NCBI RefSeq assembly: GCF_002204745.1
Contig: NZ_NIRR01000036.1
Location: forward strand, 1-35,312
Length of the DNA: 35,312 nucleotides
Source: Hymenobacter amundsenii
Lineage (GTDB): Bacteria > Bacteroidota > Bacteroidia > Cytophagales > Hymenobacteraceae
Reading direction: 5' to 3'
Made by a program: the position numbers and the translations under genes. The notes beneath the pieces were generated by a model. The model saw only the letters and a program-made list of their open reading frames with translations. It was not told where the DNA came from and did no database searches. Below are positions 8,540-16,537 of the stretch, one piece after another (position 1 is the stretch's first letter; each line of letters starts with the position of its first letter).

Positions 8540-9889
8540 CTACACCCCCACGTAGTTCTGGGGCGTAATGGCGCGTAGCTCCTGCTTCACCGATTCGCTC
8601 ACGTCGAGGCCGTCCACGAACTCGCGGATGGTGGCCTGGGAAATGGCGGTGCCGGTGCGAGTAAGGGCTTTGAGGGCGTTGTAGGGGTCGGGATAGTTTT
8701 CGCGGCGCAGGATGGTTTGCAGCGCCTCGGCCACCACGGCCCAGTTGGCTTCCAGGTCGCGGTCGAGGGCGGCTTCGTCGAGGGCCAGCTTGCCGAGGCC
8801 GCGTTGCAAGGCGGTGAGGGCAATGAGGGCGTGGCCCAGGGGCACTCCGAGGTTGCGCAGTACCGTCGAGTCGGTGAGGTCGCGCTGGAGCCGCGAAATG
8901 GGCAGCTTGGCCGCCAGGTGTTCGAGCACGGCGTTGGCTAGGCCCAGGTTACCCTCGGCGTTTTCGAAATCGATGGGGTTCACCTTGTGGGGCATAGCCG
9001 AGGAGCCTACCTCGCCGGCCTTCACTGTCTGGCGGAAGTAGCCCAACGAAATGTACTGCCACACGTCGCGGGCCAGGTCGATGAGGATGGTGTTAATCCG
9101 CTTGAGGCCGTCGCAGAGGGCAGCCAGGTGGTCGTAGTGCTCGATTTGGGTGGTGGGGTGGCTGCGCTTGAGGCCTAACCGGCCTTCCACGAACTGCTGG
9201 CCGAAGGCGTGCCAGTCGGTGCCGGGGTAGGCTACGTAGTGGGCGTTGAAGTTGCCGGTAGCCCCGCCAAACTTGGCTCCGAAGGGCACCTGGGCCAGCA
9301 GCTCTACCTGGGCATCGAGCCGGGCCACGAACACCGCTATTTCTTTGCCCAGGCGGGTGGGCGAGGCCGGCTGACCGTGAGTGCGGGCCAGCATGGGCAC
9401 GGCGGCCCAATCCTGGGCGCGGGCGGCCAGCTGGTTGCGCACGGCGGCGTAGGCGGGCAGCAGCGCATGAATCAGCGCATGCTGGAGGCTGAGCGGAATG
9501 GCCGTGTTGTTGATATCCTGCGAGGTGAGGCCGAAGTGAATGAACTCCAGGTACTGCCCCAGCCCCAAGGCCGCAAACTTATCCCGCAGGAAATATTCCA
9601 CCGCCTTCACGTCGTGGTTGGTTACCTGCTCGTGGGCCTTTACAGCCTCGGCGTCGGCGGTAGTGAAGCCGGTGTAAATGGCCCGTAACGGTTCAAAAAC
9701 GGCTTTATCAACGCTCACTAGCTGGGGTAGCGGCAGTTCTGCCAGCGCAATAAAGTACTCCACTTCCACCAGCACCCGGTAGCGAATCAGGGCCAGCTCG
9801 GAAAAATAGGCGGCCAGCGGAGCCGTTTGGCGGCGGTAGCGGCCATCGAGGGGGGAAACGGCGGTAAGGGGCGTGAGGTCGGCGTACAT
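8540..9889 (-). CDS. purB: Adenylosuccinate lyase
   Basis: 449 aa. Catalyses two steps of purine synthesis: SAICAR to AICAR plus fumarate, and adenylosuccinate to AMP plus fumarate. The fumarase/aspartase superfamily signature SSAMPHKVNPIDFENAEG carries the catalytic loop serine. Other family blocks are visible: SPLDGRY at the N-terminus, HFGLTSQDINNTA, and RTHGQPASPTRLGKE. I chose ATG 9889 because MYADLTPLTAVSPLDGRY is the usual start of the family; an in-frame TTG at 9958 would add 23 serine-rich residues with no homology look. It is transcribed divergently from the transglycosylase gene, with its own -7 box at 10010-10017, and ends at a hairpin terminator. Confidence 0.97.
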   Translation of the reverse strand: MYADLTPLTAVSPLDGRYRRQTAPLAAYFSELALIRYRVLVEVEYFIALAELPLPQLVSVDKAVFEPLRAIYTGFTTADAEAVKAHEQVTNHDVKAVEYFLRDKFAALGLGQYLEFIHFGLTSQDINNTAIPLSLQHALIHALLPAYAAVRNQLAARAQDWAAVPMLARTHGQPASPTRLGKEIAVFVARLDAQVELLAQVPFGAKFGGATGNFNAHYVAYPGTDWHAFGQQFVEGRLGLKRSHPTTQIEHYDHLAALCDGLKRINTILIDLARDVWQYISLGYFRQTVKAGEVGSSAMPHKVNPIDFENAEGNLGLANAVLEHLAAKLPISRLQRDLTDSTVLRNLGVPLGHALIALTALQRGLGKLALDEAALDRDLEANWAVVAEALQTILRRENYPDPYNALKALTRTGTAISQATIREFVDGLDVSESVKQELRAITPQNYVGV

Positions 9890-10009
9890 CGGCAGCGGGC
9901 TAGGAATGGATGAGCTGATGGAGCAGGGTAGCAGAACTCGGCTTCGTACTAGCTTCAACTGGCTAGCAGGTGAGTTTCAGCGGCTCCTATCAGCCTGTTG
10001 GTATGGTGC

Positions 10010-10040
10010 CAAAGGTAGCGCAAGCCAGCGGGCGAGCCAA
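10010..10040 (-). promoter_or_regulatory. Predicted purB promoter
   Basis: On the minus strand TACCTTTG (10017 to 10010) is a perfect TAnnTTTG -7 box. A TTGG -33-like element lies 20 bp upstream (around 10038-10040). The transcript would have a leader of about 115 nt before the purB ATG. Confidence 0.6.
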
Positions 10041-10063
10041 TTCGGGGCGCGGGCCTTTTTGTT

Positions 10064-10071
10064 TACCTTTG
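10064..10071 (+). promoter_or_regulatory. Predicted promoter -7 box of the GT51 transglycosylase gene
   Basis: TACCTTTG matches the Bacteroidota -7 consensus exactly and lies 90 bp before the GTG start at 10162. It is back to back with the purB promoter, 46 bp away, so the two promoter regions overlap. The box lies inside the open frame that runs back to 9970, which supports the later start. Confidence 0.55.
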
Positions 10072-10161
10072 CGGCCGAAGCGGCTAGGGCCCGGCGACGA
10101 GTTTGGCCCGAATCTGGCTTCGCTCGGCTCCGGCTTCGTTTTTCTCCCCCGATTTGTACGC

Positions 10162-12309
10162 GTGACTTCAGCAACCAAGAAAAAAATCGGCTTCGGCCTG
10201 GGCATCCTGGTGGTGCTGCTCGCAGTGGGCCTCGGCGTGTTCCTGGCTAAGCGCCAGCAACTGCTCGAAATAGCCCTGGAGAAGGTAAAAGGGAAAGTGG
10301 AGCGCAAGTTTCCCGTTACGCTCACCTTCGGTCCGGCCCGGTTCACCGACCTCAACACGGTGCAGCTCGATGGCATCAGCCTAGTGCCCACCGCCGAAGC
10401 CTCGCTCACCGACACGCTGCTGCGGGCCCAGACCGTGCGCGCCTCGCTGAGCGTGCGCAGCCTGTTTGCCGGCCGGCCGGTGTTCAGCAACCTCGAAATC
10501 GACAAGGCCCGCCTGACCGCCCGCAAGGTGAGCGATGCACGCGACAACTACTCTTTCCTCTATAAGAAGGATAAGAACGCGCCCGCCGTGCCCCGCGATA
10601 CCACCAAGGGCACCAACTACGGCCTGCTGGCCAACCAGCTGCTCGAAGCCGCCTTCGACAATGTGCCCGGTGAGGCCGATTTTCGCGACTTTCTCATCAC
10701 CTACGATGGCCCCCGCCACCAGGCCCGCCTCGTGATGCCACGTTTGGCTATTGAAAGCGGCGAAATTTCGGGGGAGATGACTGCCCTCATCGACTCGGTG
10801 CAGAATCGGGTGGGCATCGTTGGCCATATCGACGCGGGCGACTACGAGGTGGATGCGCAGGTGTTCGGCCTCGACAAGCGGCCGGTGGTGCTACCCTACG
10901 TGCAGCGCCGCTACGGGGCCCGGGTGCAGTTCGATACCATCCGCGTAGCCCTCACCGACAAAGACCTGAGCCGCGACGAGCTGACGCTCAAGGGCACGGC
11001 TTCGGCGGTGAACTTCATCGTCAATCACCCCAAACTATCCGACCAGGATGTGCGGTTTCCGCGCGCGGGCATCGACTTTGTGACCCGACTGGGGCAGGCT
11101 TCCTTCGCGCTCGACAAGGGGACGCGGGTACTGCTCAACCGCATGGAGCTGTTTCCGCGGCTGAGCGTGCGCCGCCGGCCGGTACCCGAGCGGGTGGTAG
11201 GCAAGAACATCAACGGCCTCACCAGCCGCAGCCAGCTGCTAGCCGGGTTGGTGGTGAAGCTCGACGTGGAATCGGCCGAAACGCCGGCCAACGATTTCTT
11301 CGACGCGCTGCCCGAGGGTATGTTCGAGAGCCTGGAAGGCACCCGGGCCGAAGGCTCGCTCCGCTATAAGCTGCACGCAGCCCTCGACATGAACCAGCTT
11401 GACAGCCTGGAATTCGACTCGGGCTTGCGGGCCACCAAGTTCCGCATCACGCAGTTCGGGCGCGAAAACCTCAACAAGCTCAACCAGTCGTTCCGCTACA
11501 CGGCTTATAACGACAAAGGCGACTCGGTGAAAACCTTCGCCGTCGGCCCCGAAAACCCCGAGTTTACGCCCTACAACCAAGTGGCCGACGAACTCAAGTA
11601 CGCCATCATGACGGCCGAGGACCCGCGCTTCCTGACCCACCGGGGCTTTATGGAAAAGGCCTTTGTGAAGTCGGCCATCCAGAACCTCAAGGAGCGGCGC
11701 TTCGCCCGGGGCGGCAGCACGCTCTCGATGCAGCTGGTGAAAAACGTGTTCCTGACCCGCAAGAAAACCATCGTGCGCAAGGCCGAAGAGGCACTTATTG
11801 TCTGGATTATCGAGAATACCCGGCTGGCCAGCAAGCAGCGGATGCTGGAAGTGTACCTCAACATTATTGAGTGGGGGCCCAAAATTTACGGCGTTCATGA
11901 GGCGGCCGAGTTCTACTTCAATAAGCCGCCGGCCAACCTGAATCTGTCGGAAAGCCTGTTCCTAGCCAGCATTATTCCGAGTCCGAAGCGTTACCGGGCA
12001 GGCTTCAACCAGTACGGCGAAATGCGCGGCTCGGCCCGCTATTTCCAGCGCCTGATTGCCCAGCTCATGGCCCGGCGCGGCTTCATCACGACGGAACAGG
12101 CTCAGAGTGTGGGTGGCGTGAGCTTCAGCGGCCGTGGGCTGCGGGCCATGGATTTTATCCCTCGTCCCGTGGTCGATTCCACCTTGATGCTGCTACGCGC
12201 CGACTCCACCAAATTCAACGATCCTATCGATCTGCTCGACCTGCTCGGTGGTGGCGTTCCTCCCAGCCAGGAAGTTCCCCCAACCACGACTACCCCTCCT
12301 AAGCCGTAA
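10162..12309 (+). CDS. Monofunctional GT51 peptidoglycan transglycosylase with a long N-terminal region
   Basis: 715 aa from GTG 10162. Residues about 9-29 form one membrane anchor (IGFGLGILVVLLAVGLGVFL). Residues about 35-430 are a long beta-rich region resembling AsmA-like repeats (my inference). The C-terminal part is a GT51 domain: E486-D487 in EDPRFLTHRGF carries the catalytic glutamate, RGGSTLSMQLVKN is at 516-528, and EVYLNIIEWG is at 563-572. GT51 enzymes polymerise lipid II into glycan strands in the periplasm. No transpeptidase domain (SxxK, SxN, KTG) follows, so this is not a classical class A PBP. The frame extends upstream to 9970, but that part overlaps the promoter region and reads as non-coding. 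It is convergent with terC, with a palindromic terminator between. Confidence 0.88.
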   Translation: MTSATKKKIGFGLGILVVLLAVGLGVFLAKRQQLLEIALEKVKGKVERKFPVTLTFGPARFTDLNTVQLDGISLVPTAEASLTDTLLRAQTVRASLSVRSLFAGRPVFSNLEIDKARLTARKVSDARDNYSFLYKKDKNAPAVPRDTTKGTNYGLLANQLLEAAFDNVPGEADFRDFLITYDGPRHQARLVMPRLAIESGEISGEMTALIDSVQNRVGIVGHIDAGDYEVDAQVFGLDKRPVVLPYVQRRYGARVQFDTIRVALTDKDLSRDELTLKGTASAVNFIVNHPKLSDQDVRFPRAGIDFVTRLGQASFALDKGTRVLLNRMELFPRLSVRRRPVPERVVGKNINGLTSRSQLLAGLVVKLDVESAETPANDFFDALPEGMFESLEGTRAEGSLRYKLHAALDMNQLDSLEFDSGLRATKFRITQFGRENLNKLNQSFRYTAYNDKGDSVKTFAVGPENPEFTPYNQVADELKYAIMTAEDPRFLTHRGFMEKAFVKSAIQNLKERRFARGGSTLSMQLVKNVFLTRKKTIVRKAEEALIVWIIENTRLASKQRMLEVYLNIIEWGPKIYGVHEAAEFYFNKPPANLNLSESLFLASIIPSPKRYRAGFNQYGEMRGSARYFQRLIAQLMARRGFITTEQAQSVGGVSFSGRGLRAMDFIPRPVVDSTLMLLRADSTKFNDPIDLLDLLGGGVPPSQEVPPTTTTPPKP

Positions 12310-12392
12310 GCGAGAAAAAGACTGAGTGAGAGTGCTACTATTGTGAGTTGCACGACGAAATTCGTCTTCACGCAGCCAAAAATGCTTGGTCG

Positions 12393-12446
12393 CCAGTAAA
12401 CACAAAGCCCCTGACGTGCGCACGTCAGGGGCTTTGTGTTTACTGG
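12393..12446. terminator. Perfect 54-bp palindrome, bidirectional terminator
   Basis: The two 27-base halves are exact reverse complements with no spacer. The core GCCCCTGACGTGC/GCACGTCAGGGGC is flanked by AAACACAAA / TTTGTGTTT. It lies between the convergent transglycosylase and terC genes and can serve both. Confidence 0.7.
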
Positions 12447-12505
12447 AAGTCTGGTGCTACGCAAAGCATGAATTCTGTCGTGCTACTCGCAATGCCAGCA
12501 CCCGT

Positions 12506-12541
12506 ACTCACTCACTCACTCACTCACTCACTCACTCACTC
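12506..12541. repeat. Tetranucleotide repeat (ACTC)9 at the 3' end of terC
   Basis: Nine uninterrupted ACTC units (GAGT on the terC strand). The last two codons of terC and its TGA stop are made from the repeat; about 26 bp of it lie beyond the stop. A second copy of this arrangement occurs at 27263-27311. Confidence 0.95.
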
Positions 12542-13467
12542 GCGGCTTCCTCCTCCGGCTTCGGAAACAGCAACGACAGCACTACGGAAGCTACTAAGAT
12601 GAGGCCGACCGCGCCCAGTGAAACGGCCATGGAGATGTGGATAAAGCTTTCGACCAGCAGCTTGCCGCCAATGAACACCAGAATGAGGGCTAACCCATAG
12701 TGCAGGTAGTGGAACAGACGCATGAGGCCTTCGAGGGCGAAATAAAGCGCCCGCAGCCCCAGCAGGGCAAACACGTTGCTGGTGTACACAATGAACGTGT
12801 CGCGCGACACGGCCAAGATGGCGGGGATGGAGTCGGCGGCAAATACCACGTCGGTAGTTTCTACCATGACCAGCACTACCAGCAGGGGAGTGGCGAAGAG
12901 AAGACCGTCTTTGCGAACGAAGAACTTACTCCCGTGCAGTTGGCTGGTGATGGGCAGGTGGCGGCTCAGAAACTTAACGACCGGGTTGCTGTCGGGGTCG
13001 ATATCGGGCTCGGCGCCGGCGGTGGCCATCTTGATGCCTGTATACACGAGAAATGCCCCGAGCACGTACATGAGGAAGTGAAACTTGGCCAGCAACGCCG
13101 CCCCCACCAGAATAAAGATTGCCCGCAGCACCAGCGCCCCCAGAATACCCCAGAACAGGATTTTGTGCTGGTATTGCGGGGGGACTTTGAAGTAGCTGAA
13201 GATGAGTAGGAACACAAACAGGTTGTCCACACTCAGCGATTTTTCGATGAGGTAGCCAGTGAGAAACTCCATCGCGGCTGCCTTGCCCAGCCACTGGTAT
13301 ATCAGGTAGTTGAAGCTCAGCGACAGGGCTATCCAGAAGGCGCTCCAGCCCAGGGCTTCGCGCATACTCACCACGTGGTCGCGGCGGTTGAAAACCAGCA
13401 GGTCGAGCAGCAGCAGGGCCAGCACAAACAGGTTGAAGCCGACCCAGAATAAGGGGGAGTTATCCAT
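12532..13467 (-). CDS. TerC family integral membrane protein
   Basis: 311 aa with about eight membrane segments. TerC hallmarks are present: EKSLSVDNLFVFLLIF with the acidic-polar motif in a membrane helix, and ETTDVVFAADSIPAILAVSRDTFIVYTSNVFALLGLRALYF near the C-terminal half. TerC/Alx proteins are linked to metal homeostasis, notably manganese export, and to tellurite resistance when found with other ter genes; none of those is here, so a metal-exporter role is the better guess. ATG 13467 begins MDNSPLFW; an in-frame TTG three codons earlier is less likely. The -7 box at 13474-13480 is so close that the mRNA may be nearly leaderless. The C-terminus (PKPEEEAASE) runs into the GAGT repeat. 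Confidence 0.92.
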   Translation of the reverse strand: MDNSPLFWVGFNLFVLALLLLDLLVFNRRDHVVSMREALGWSAFWIALSLSFNYLIYQWLGKAAAMEFLTGYLIEKSLSVDNLFVFLLIFSYFKVPPQYQHKILFWGILGALVLRAIFILVGAALLAKFHFLMYVLGAFLVYTGIKMATAGAEPDIDPDSNPVVKFLSRHLPITSQLHGSKFFVRKDGLLFATPLLVVLVMVETTDVVFAADSIPAILAVSRDTFIVYTSNVFALLGLRALYFALEGLMRLFHYLHYGLALILVFIGGKLLVESFIHISMAVSLGAVGLILVASVVLSLLFPKPEEEAASE

Positions 13468-13473
13468 TACCGG

Positions 13474-13480
13474 CAAGATA
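13474..13480 (-). promoter_or_regulatory. Predicted terC -7 box
   Basis: TATCTTG on the minus strand ends six bases before the terC ATG. A start site the usual few bases downstream would give an mRNA with almost no leader. Confidence 0.4.
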
Positions 13481-13521
13481 CGCGGTGGCCGCTAAACGGT
13501 ACCGGGCCTCTCCGGCGCGGC

Positions 13522-14337
13522 CTAGCGCGAGGTTGGGCTGGTAGGGCCGGCCCCGGCAGTGGCCAGCGTGCCGCCGGGCGGGCGAGTGGGATTGGCCGCC
13601 GCGTCGGGCAGCTCGAATCGCTTAAACAGGCTGCTGAGCTTCATTTGCAACACTCCAAAAAAGGCCTCCTTGAAGATGCCCTTGCTCATTTTAGAGGTGC
13701 CCCGGGTGCGGTCGGTAAAGATAATAGGCACTTCCGTGAGGCGAAAACCGTACTTATATGCCAGCCATTTCATCTCAATCTGGAAGGCGTAGCCTACAAA
13801 CCGGATTTGCTCGCGCGGAATGGCCCGCAGCACCCGGGCCGTGTAGCATTTGAAGCCAGCAGTAGCGTCCATGATGGGCATGCGGGTGATGAAGCGCACG
13901 TAAGCCGAAGCGAAGTACGACATCAGGACCCGGTTCATGGGCCAGTTCACGACGTTCACGCCCTGGATGTAGCGCGAGCCGATGGCCAGGTCGTAGCCCT
14001 GGTGGGCGCAGGCGTCATAGAGGCGCATCAGGTCCTCGGGGTTGTGGGAGAAGTCGGCGTCCATCTCAAATACGTACTCGTAGCCCCGGTCGAGGGCCCA
14101 GCGGAAGCCGTGCAGGTAAGCCGTACCCAGGCCCAGCTTGCCCTTGCGCTCCTCTAGGAATAGTCGGTCACCGAACTCGGCCATCAGCCGCCGCACAATA
14201 TCAGCCGTGCCATCGGGCGAGCCATCATCAATGATGAGCACGTCGAAGGCTTGCGGCAGCGAGAAAACCTTGCGGATGATGAGCTCCACGTTTTCCCGCT
14301 CGTTGTAGGTCGGTATTAAGACAAGGCCGTCAGTCAT
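13522..14337 (-). CDS. Polyprenol monophosphomannose synthase-like GT2
   Basis: 271 aa. A family 2 glycosyltransferase of the soluble Dpm1 type: LVLIPTYNERENVELII at the N-terminus, LIIDDGSPDGTAD, the DxD metal site in FEMDADFSHNPEDL, GSRYIQGVNVVNWP, and the FTDRTRGTSKMSKGIFKEA motif seen in polyprenol-phosphate mannose synthases. Unlike the GT2 at 3609 it has no C-terminal membrane helices, and it ends in a Pro/Ala/Gly-rich tail. It likely makes a polyprenyl-phosphate sugar for protein or glycan modification. ATG 14337 is chosen over the upstream frame (to 14616), which reads as non-coding; it lies just after a perfect -7 box. It is followed after 54 bp by terC on the same strand. Confidence 0.88.
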   Translation of the reverse strand: MTDGLVLIPTYNERENVELIIRKVFSLPQAFDVLIIDDGSPDGTADIVRRLMAEFGDRLFLEERKGKLGLGTAYLHGFRWALDRGYEYVFEMDADFSHNPEDLMRLYDACAHQGYDLAIGSRYIQGVNVVNWPMNRVLMSYFASAYVRFITRMPIMDATAGFKCYTARVLRAIPREQIRFVGYAFQIEMKWLAYKYGFRLTEVPIIFTDRTRGTSKMSKGIFKEAFFGVLQMKLSSLFKRFELPDAAANPTRPPGGTLATAGAGPTSPTSR

Positions 14338-14342
14338 TGCTG

Positions 14343-14375
14343 CAAAGGTAGAATTTTGAGCGAGTACCGAAACAA
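14343..14375 (-). promoter_or_regulatory. Predicted promoter of the Dpm1-like gene
   Basis: Minus strand: TACCTTTG at 14350-14343 is a perfect -7 box, and a TTG at 14375-14373 lies 22 bp upstream as a -33 element. The ATG is only five bases past the -7 box, so the transcript should be leaderless or nearly so. Confidence 0.6.
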
Positions 14376-14467
14376 CGGCTGGCCGGACCCCCGAAACCAG
14401 GGCAATTACAACGAAAAGATGCGGTAATACCCGTTCGGGTTGCCCGCCTCCGGTATCGCCCGCATAT

Positions 14468-15801
14468 CTACCGGCCAGTGGCCAGGGTGGCAGCCAGCTG
14501 CCGGGCGTGGCGCACGCAGTCGGGCACGCCCACGCCGGCCCGCCAGTTGGCCGTGGCAAACAGGCCCTGGGCTTGCAGGGTGTCGGCGGCGGCGTGGGCC
14601 GGCCCGATGCGGGCATCGAATTGCGGTATGGCCCGCTCCCAATAGTAGCGGTGCTGCCAGGCGGGGGCGGCCCCGGCTCGTAGGCCGTAGAAGCGGCTCA
14701 GTTCGGCATGCACTGCCGCTAGCTGGTCGCTGGCGGGCTCACGGGCCTGGGGCTCATACTGGCTGCCACCCACGAAGGTGGTAAACAGCACCTGCCCGGC
14801 CGGGCGCGCCCCGGAAAAATGGAGCTGGTCCAGATGCTGCCGGCGGCGTATGGCTGTTCGGCCTTGGGGTGCAGGGCCCCGAAGCCATCGAGCGGGTGGC
14901 CCACATCGGCGCGCGGGTAGGCAGTGTAGATGGCGGCCATGGGCGGGTAATACACGGCGGCCAGGGCGTCGGCCTGCGCCGGAAATTGCTCGGCCAGCAG
15001 CGGGGCAGCGGCGTAGGTGGGCAGCGCCAGCACCACCTGCTGGTAGAGGCGCGGGGCGGGCCCGGCGGTGGTATCGATTTCCCAGCGGCCATCGGTAGCG
15101 TGGCGGTGCAAGCGCGTAACGGCCTGGCCAAAGTGGGCGCGGCGCAGCTTCGCGGCCAGGGCGTTGGGCAGCGTTTGCAGGCCCCCAGCCAGCGACACGA
15201 TGCGGCGGCGGCCGGCGGCGTTCTTCGTCTTCATCAGCCCGCGCAGCACCGAGCCGTGCTGCTGCTCCAGGGCTGCCAGCTGCGGAAAGGTTTTGTGCAG
15301 CAGCAGCTTCGTGGGGTCGCCGGCATAAATACCCGAAATGAACGGGTTGAGGGCGTATTCCACTACTTCGGGACCGAAGCGCCGGCCGAAAAACTCGCTC
15401 AGCGTTTCGTGCTCGTTCGTGGGTTCGGCCTTGCGGAATAGTTCGCGCACAATGTTCCAGCGGCCGGCCAGGCTGAAGAACTTGCCAGTCAGCAAACCGG
15501 GCGGCGAGGCGGGTAGCTGCTGGTAGGCGCCGCCGCGCAGTACGTAGCGGTTCTGGCTCACGGCGGCGGCATCTTCGAGCTGACTGGTGAGACCCAACTC
15601 GTTCACCAGCGCGGCCAACTCCTCGGACAGCTGCAAAGAGTTGGGGCCGATTTCGAGCAGGTAGTCGCCGTGCTGCTCCGAGCGGATGGTGCCACCGGGC
15701 CGGGCCGACGCCTCGAACAGGTCGTAGTCGAGCCCCGCCCGTTGCAGGCCCCAGGCCAGCGTAAGGCCCGAAATACCGCCGCCGATGATTGCAATAGCCA
15801 T
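14468..15801 (-). pseudogene. hemG: Protoporphyrinogen oxidase with an apparent frameshift
   Basis: An FAD-dependent HemG/HemY-type enzyme of haem synthesis that oxidises protoporphyrinogen IX. The N-terminal part from ATG 15801 has the dinucleotide-binding motif (AIIGGGISGLTLAWGL) followed by the usual FEASARPGGTIRSE. At about residue 327 the frame changes: the first frame reads SIFPGRARPGRCC and soon stops at 14719, while the next frame continues with the true C-terminus (RPAGQVLFTTFVGGS, AIPQFD, GLFATANWRAGVGVPDCV) to 14468. The joint fits loss of one base in the A5 run at 14815-14819 (T5 on the coding strand). Repairing it gives about 445 aa, the normal size. This is either a real mutation or a homopolymer error in the assembly. 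Its -7 box is at 15832-15839. Confidence 0.85.
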
Positions 15802-15831
15802 TTTCTGTCGTGTGATTGGGAAAGGTAGGAG

Positions 15832-15952
15832 CAAAGATACGGTCATCCGGAGCGGCGCGAAGCACCTGGGATGACGGTACTCAACAGAAGAATCGCCAGC
15901 AGGTTCCTTTCTTATCGGCTCCTTCGCTCCGCTCCGGATGGCCGTATCTTTG
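15832..15952. promoter_or_regulatory. Mirror-image divergent promoters in a 31-bp inverted repeat
   Basis: 15832-15862 and 15922-15952 are reverse complements with two mismatches in 31. The outer end of each arm is a perfect TATCTTTG -7 box: 15839-15832 reads toward hemG and 15945-15952 toward the GmhB-like gene. The body of each arm (CATCCGGAGCGG.GCGAAG) resembles the dispersed CATCCTGAGCGGAG repeat family seen elsewhere in the window. Confidence 0.7.
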
Positions 15953-15985
15953 CCCGGTCATCAACACTTTTCACCACTGTTACAC

Positions 15986-16537
15986 GTGAACAAAGCCGTA
16001 TTTCTGGACCGCGACGGGGTGCTCAACCACGAAATGGGTACTTACGTGTGGGAGCCGGCGAAATTCGTGGTGGCCGCGGGCGTACCCGAGAGCCTGGCCC
16101 GCCTCAAAGCGGCCGGCTACTACCTCATCGTCATCACCAACCAAGCCGGCATTGCCAAGGGGCTGTACTCGGCCGCCGATGTGCAGGCCTGCCACGCCAA
16201 GCTGCAGGCGGCCACGGGCGGCCTGCTCGACGCGCTTTACTTCGCCCCAGGGCATCCGAGCGTGTCGGAAACGTTGCGCCGCAAGCCCGATTCGCTGATG
16301 CTGGAGCAGGCCCTGGCCCGCTTCCGCCTCGATGCGGCCCATTGTTGGCTGGTCGGCGACCGGCTCCGCGATATTGCTGCCGGCGACAAGGCCGGGGTGC
16401 GCGGCATTCTGGTTGGCCCCGATGAAGCCGACGGCTACCAGCCCCACGTGGCCGACCTACGAGCCGCCACCGACCTGATTCTGGCTACCAATATTCCGGC
16501 CGCGCGTAACGGCACCGGCGCCCGGCTTCGTGGGTAA
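15986..16537 (+). CDS. HAD family phosphatase, GmhB/HisB-N-like
   Basis: 183 aa from GTG 15986. The HAD nucleophile motif is FLDRDGVLN, with the two catalytic Asp; motif II is VITNQAGIAKG, followed by the conserved RRKP lysine and VGDRLRDIAAGDKAG for the metal. This matches D-glycero-D-manno-heptose-1,7-bisphosphate 7-phosphatase (GmhB) and the phosphatase half of HisB. The zinc-binding Cys/His loop of classical GmhB is absent: the equivalent stretch reads APGHPSVSETLRRKP without cysteines. It would supply heptose for LPS-type glycans and could relate to the GT9 enzyme here, but the substrate is uncertain. The frame extends upstream to 15938, over the promoter, so GTG 15986 is preferred. Its 3' end overlaps the convergent lipoprotein frame. 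Confidence 0.75.
   Translation: MNKAVFLDRDGVLNHEMGTYVWEPAKFVVAAGVPESLARLKAAGYYLIVITNQAGIAKGLYSAADVQACHAKLQAATGGLLDALYFAPGHPSVSETLRRKPDSLMLEQALARFRLDAAHCWLVGDRLRDIAAGDKAGVRGILVGPDEADGYQPHVADLRAATDLILATNIPAARNGTGARLRG

Larger units (their letters stand above)
12321..12541. repeat. Long imperfect inverted repeat between convergent genes
   Basis: The left half (12321-12390) and right half (12447-12541) are imperfect reverse complements around the perfect 54-bp palindrome at 12393-12446. Matched segments include GTCGTGC / GCACGAC and GAGTGAG / CTCACTC. The whole gap between the transglycosylase and terC is therefore one nested palindromic element whose outer end on the right is the CTCA repeat. 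Confidence 0.55.

Noticed and set aside
12506..12541. Short regular repeats as a CRISPR array
   Set aside because: The units are four bases long without spacers; this is a simple-sequence repeat. The same holds for 27263-27311.
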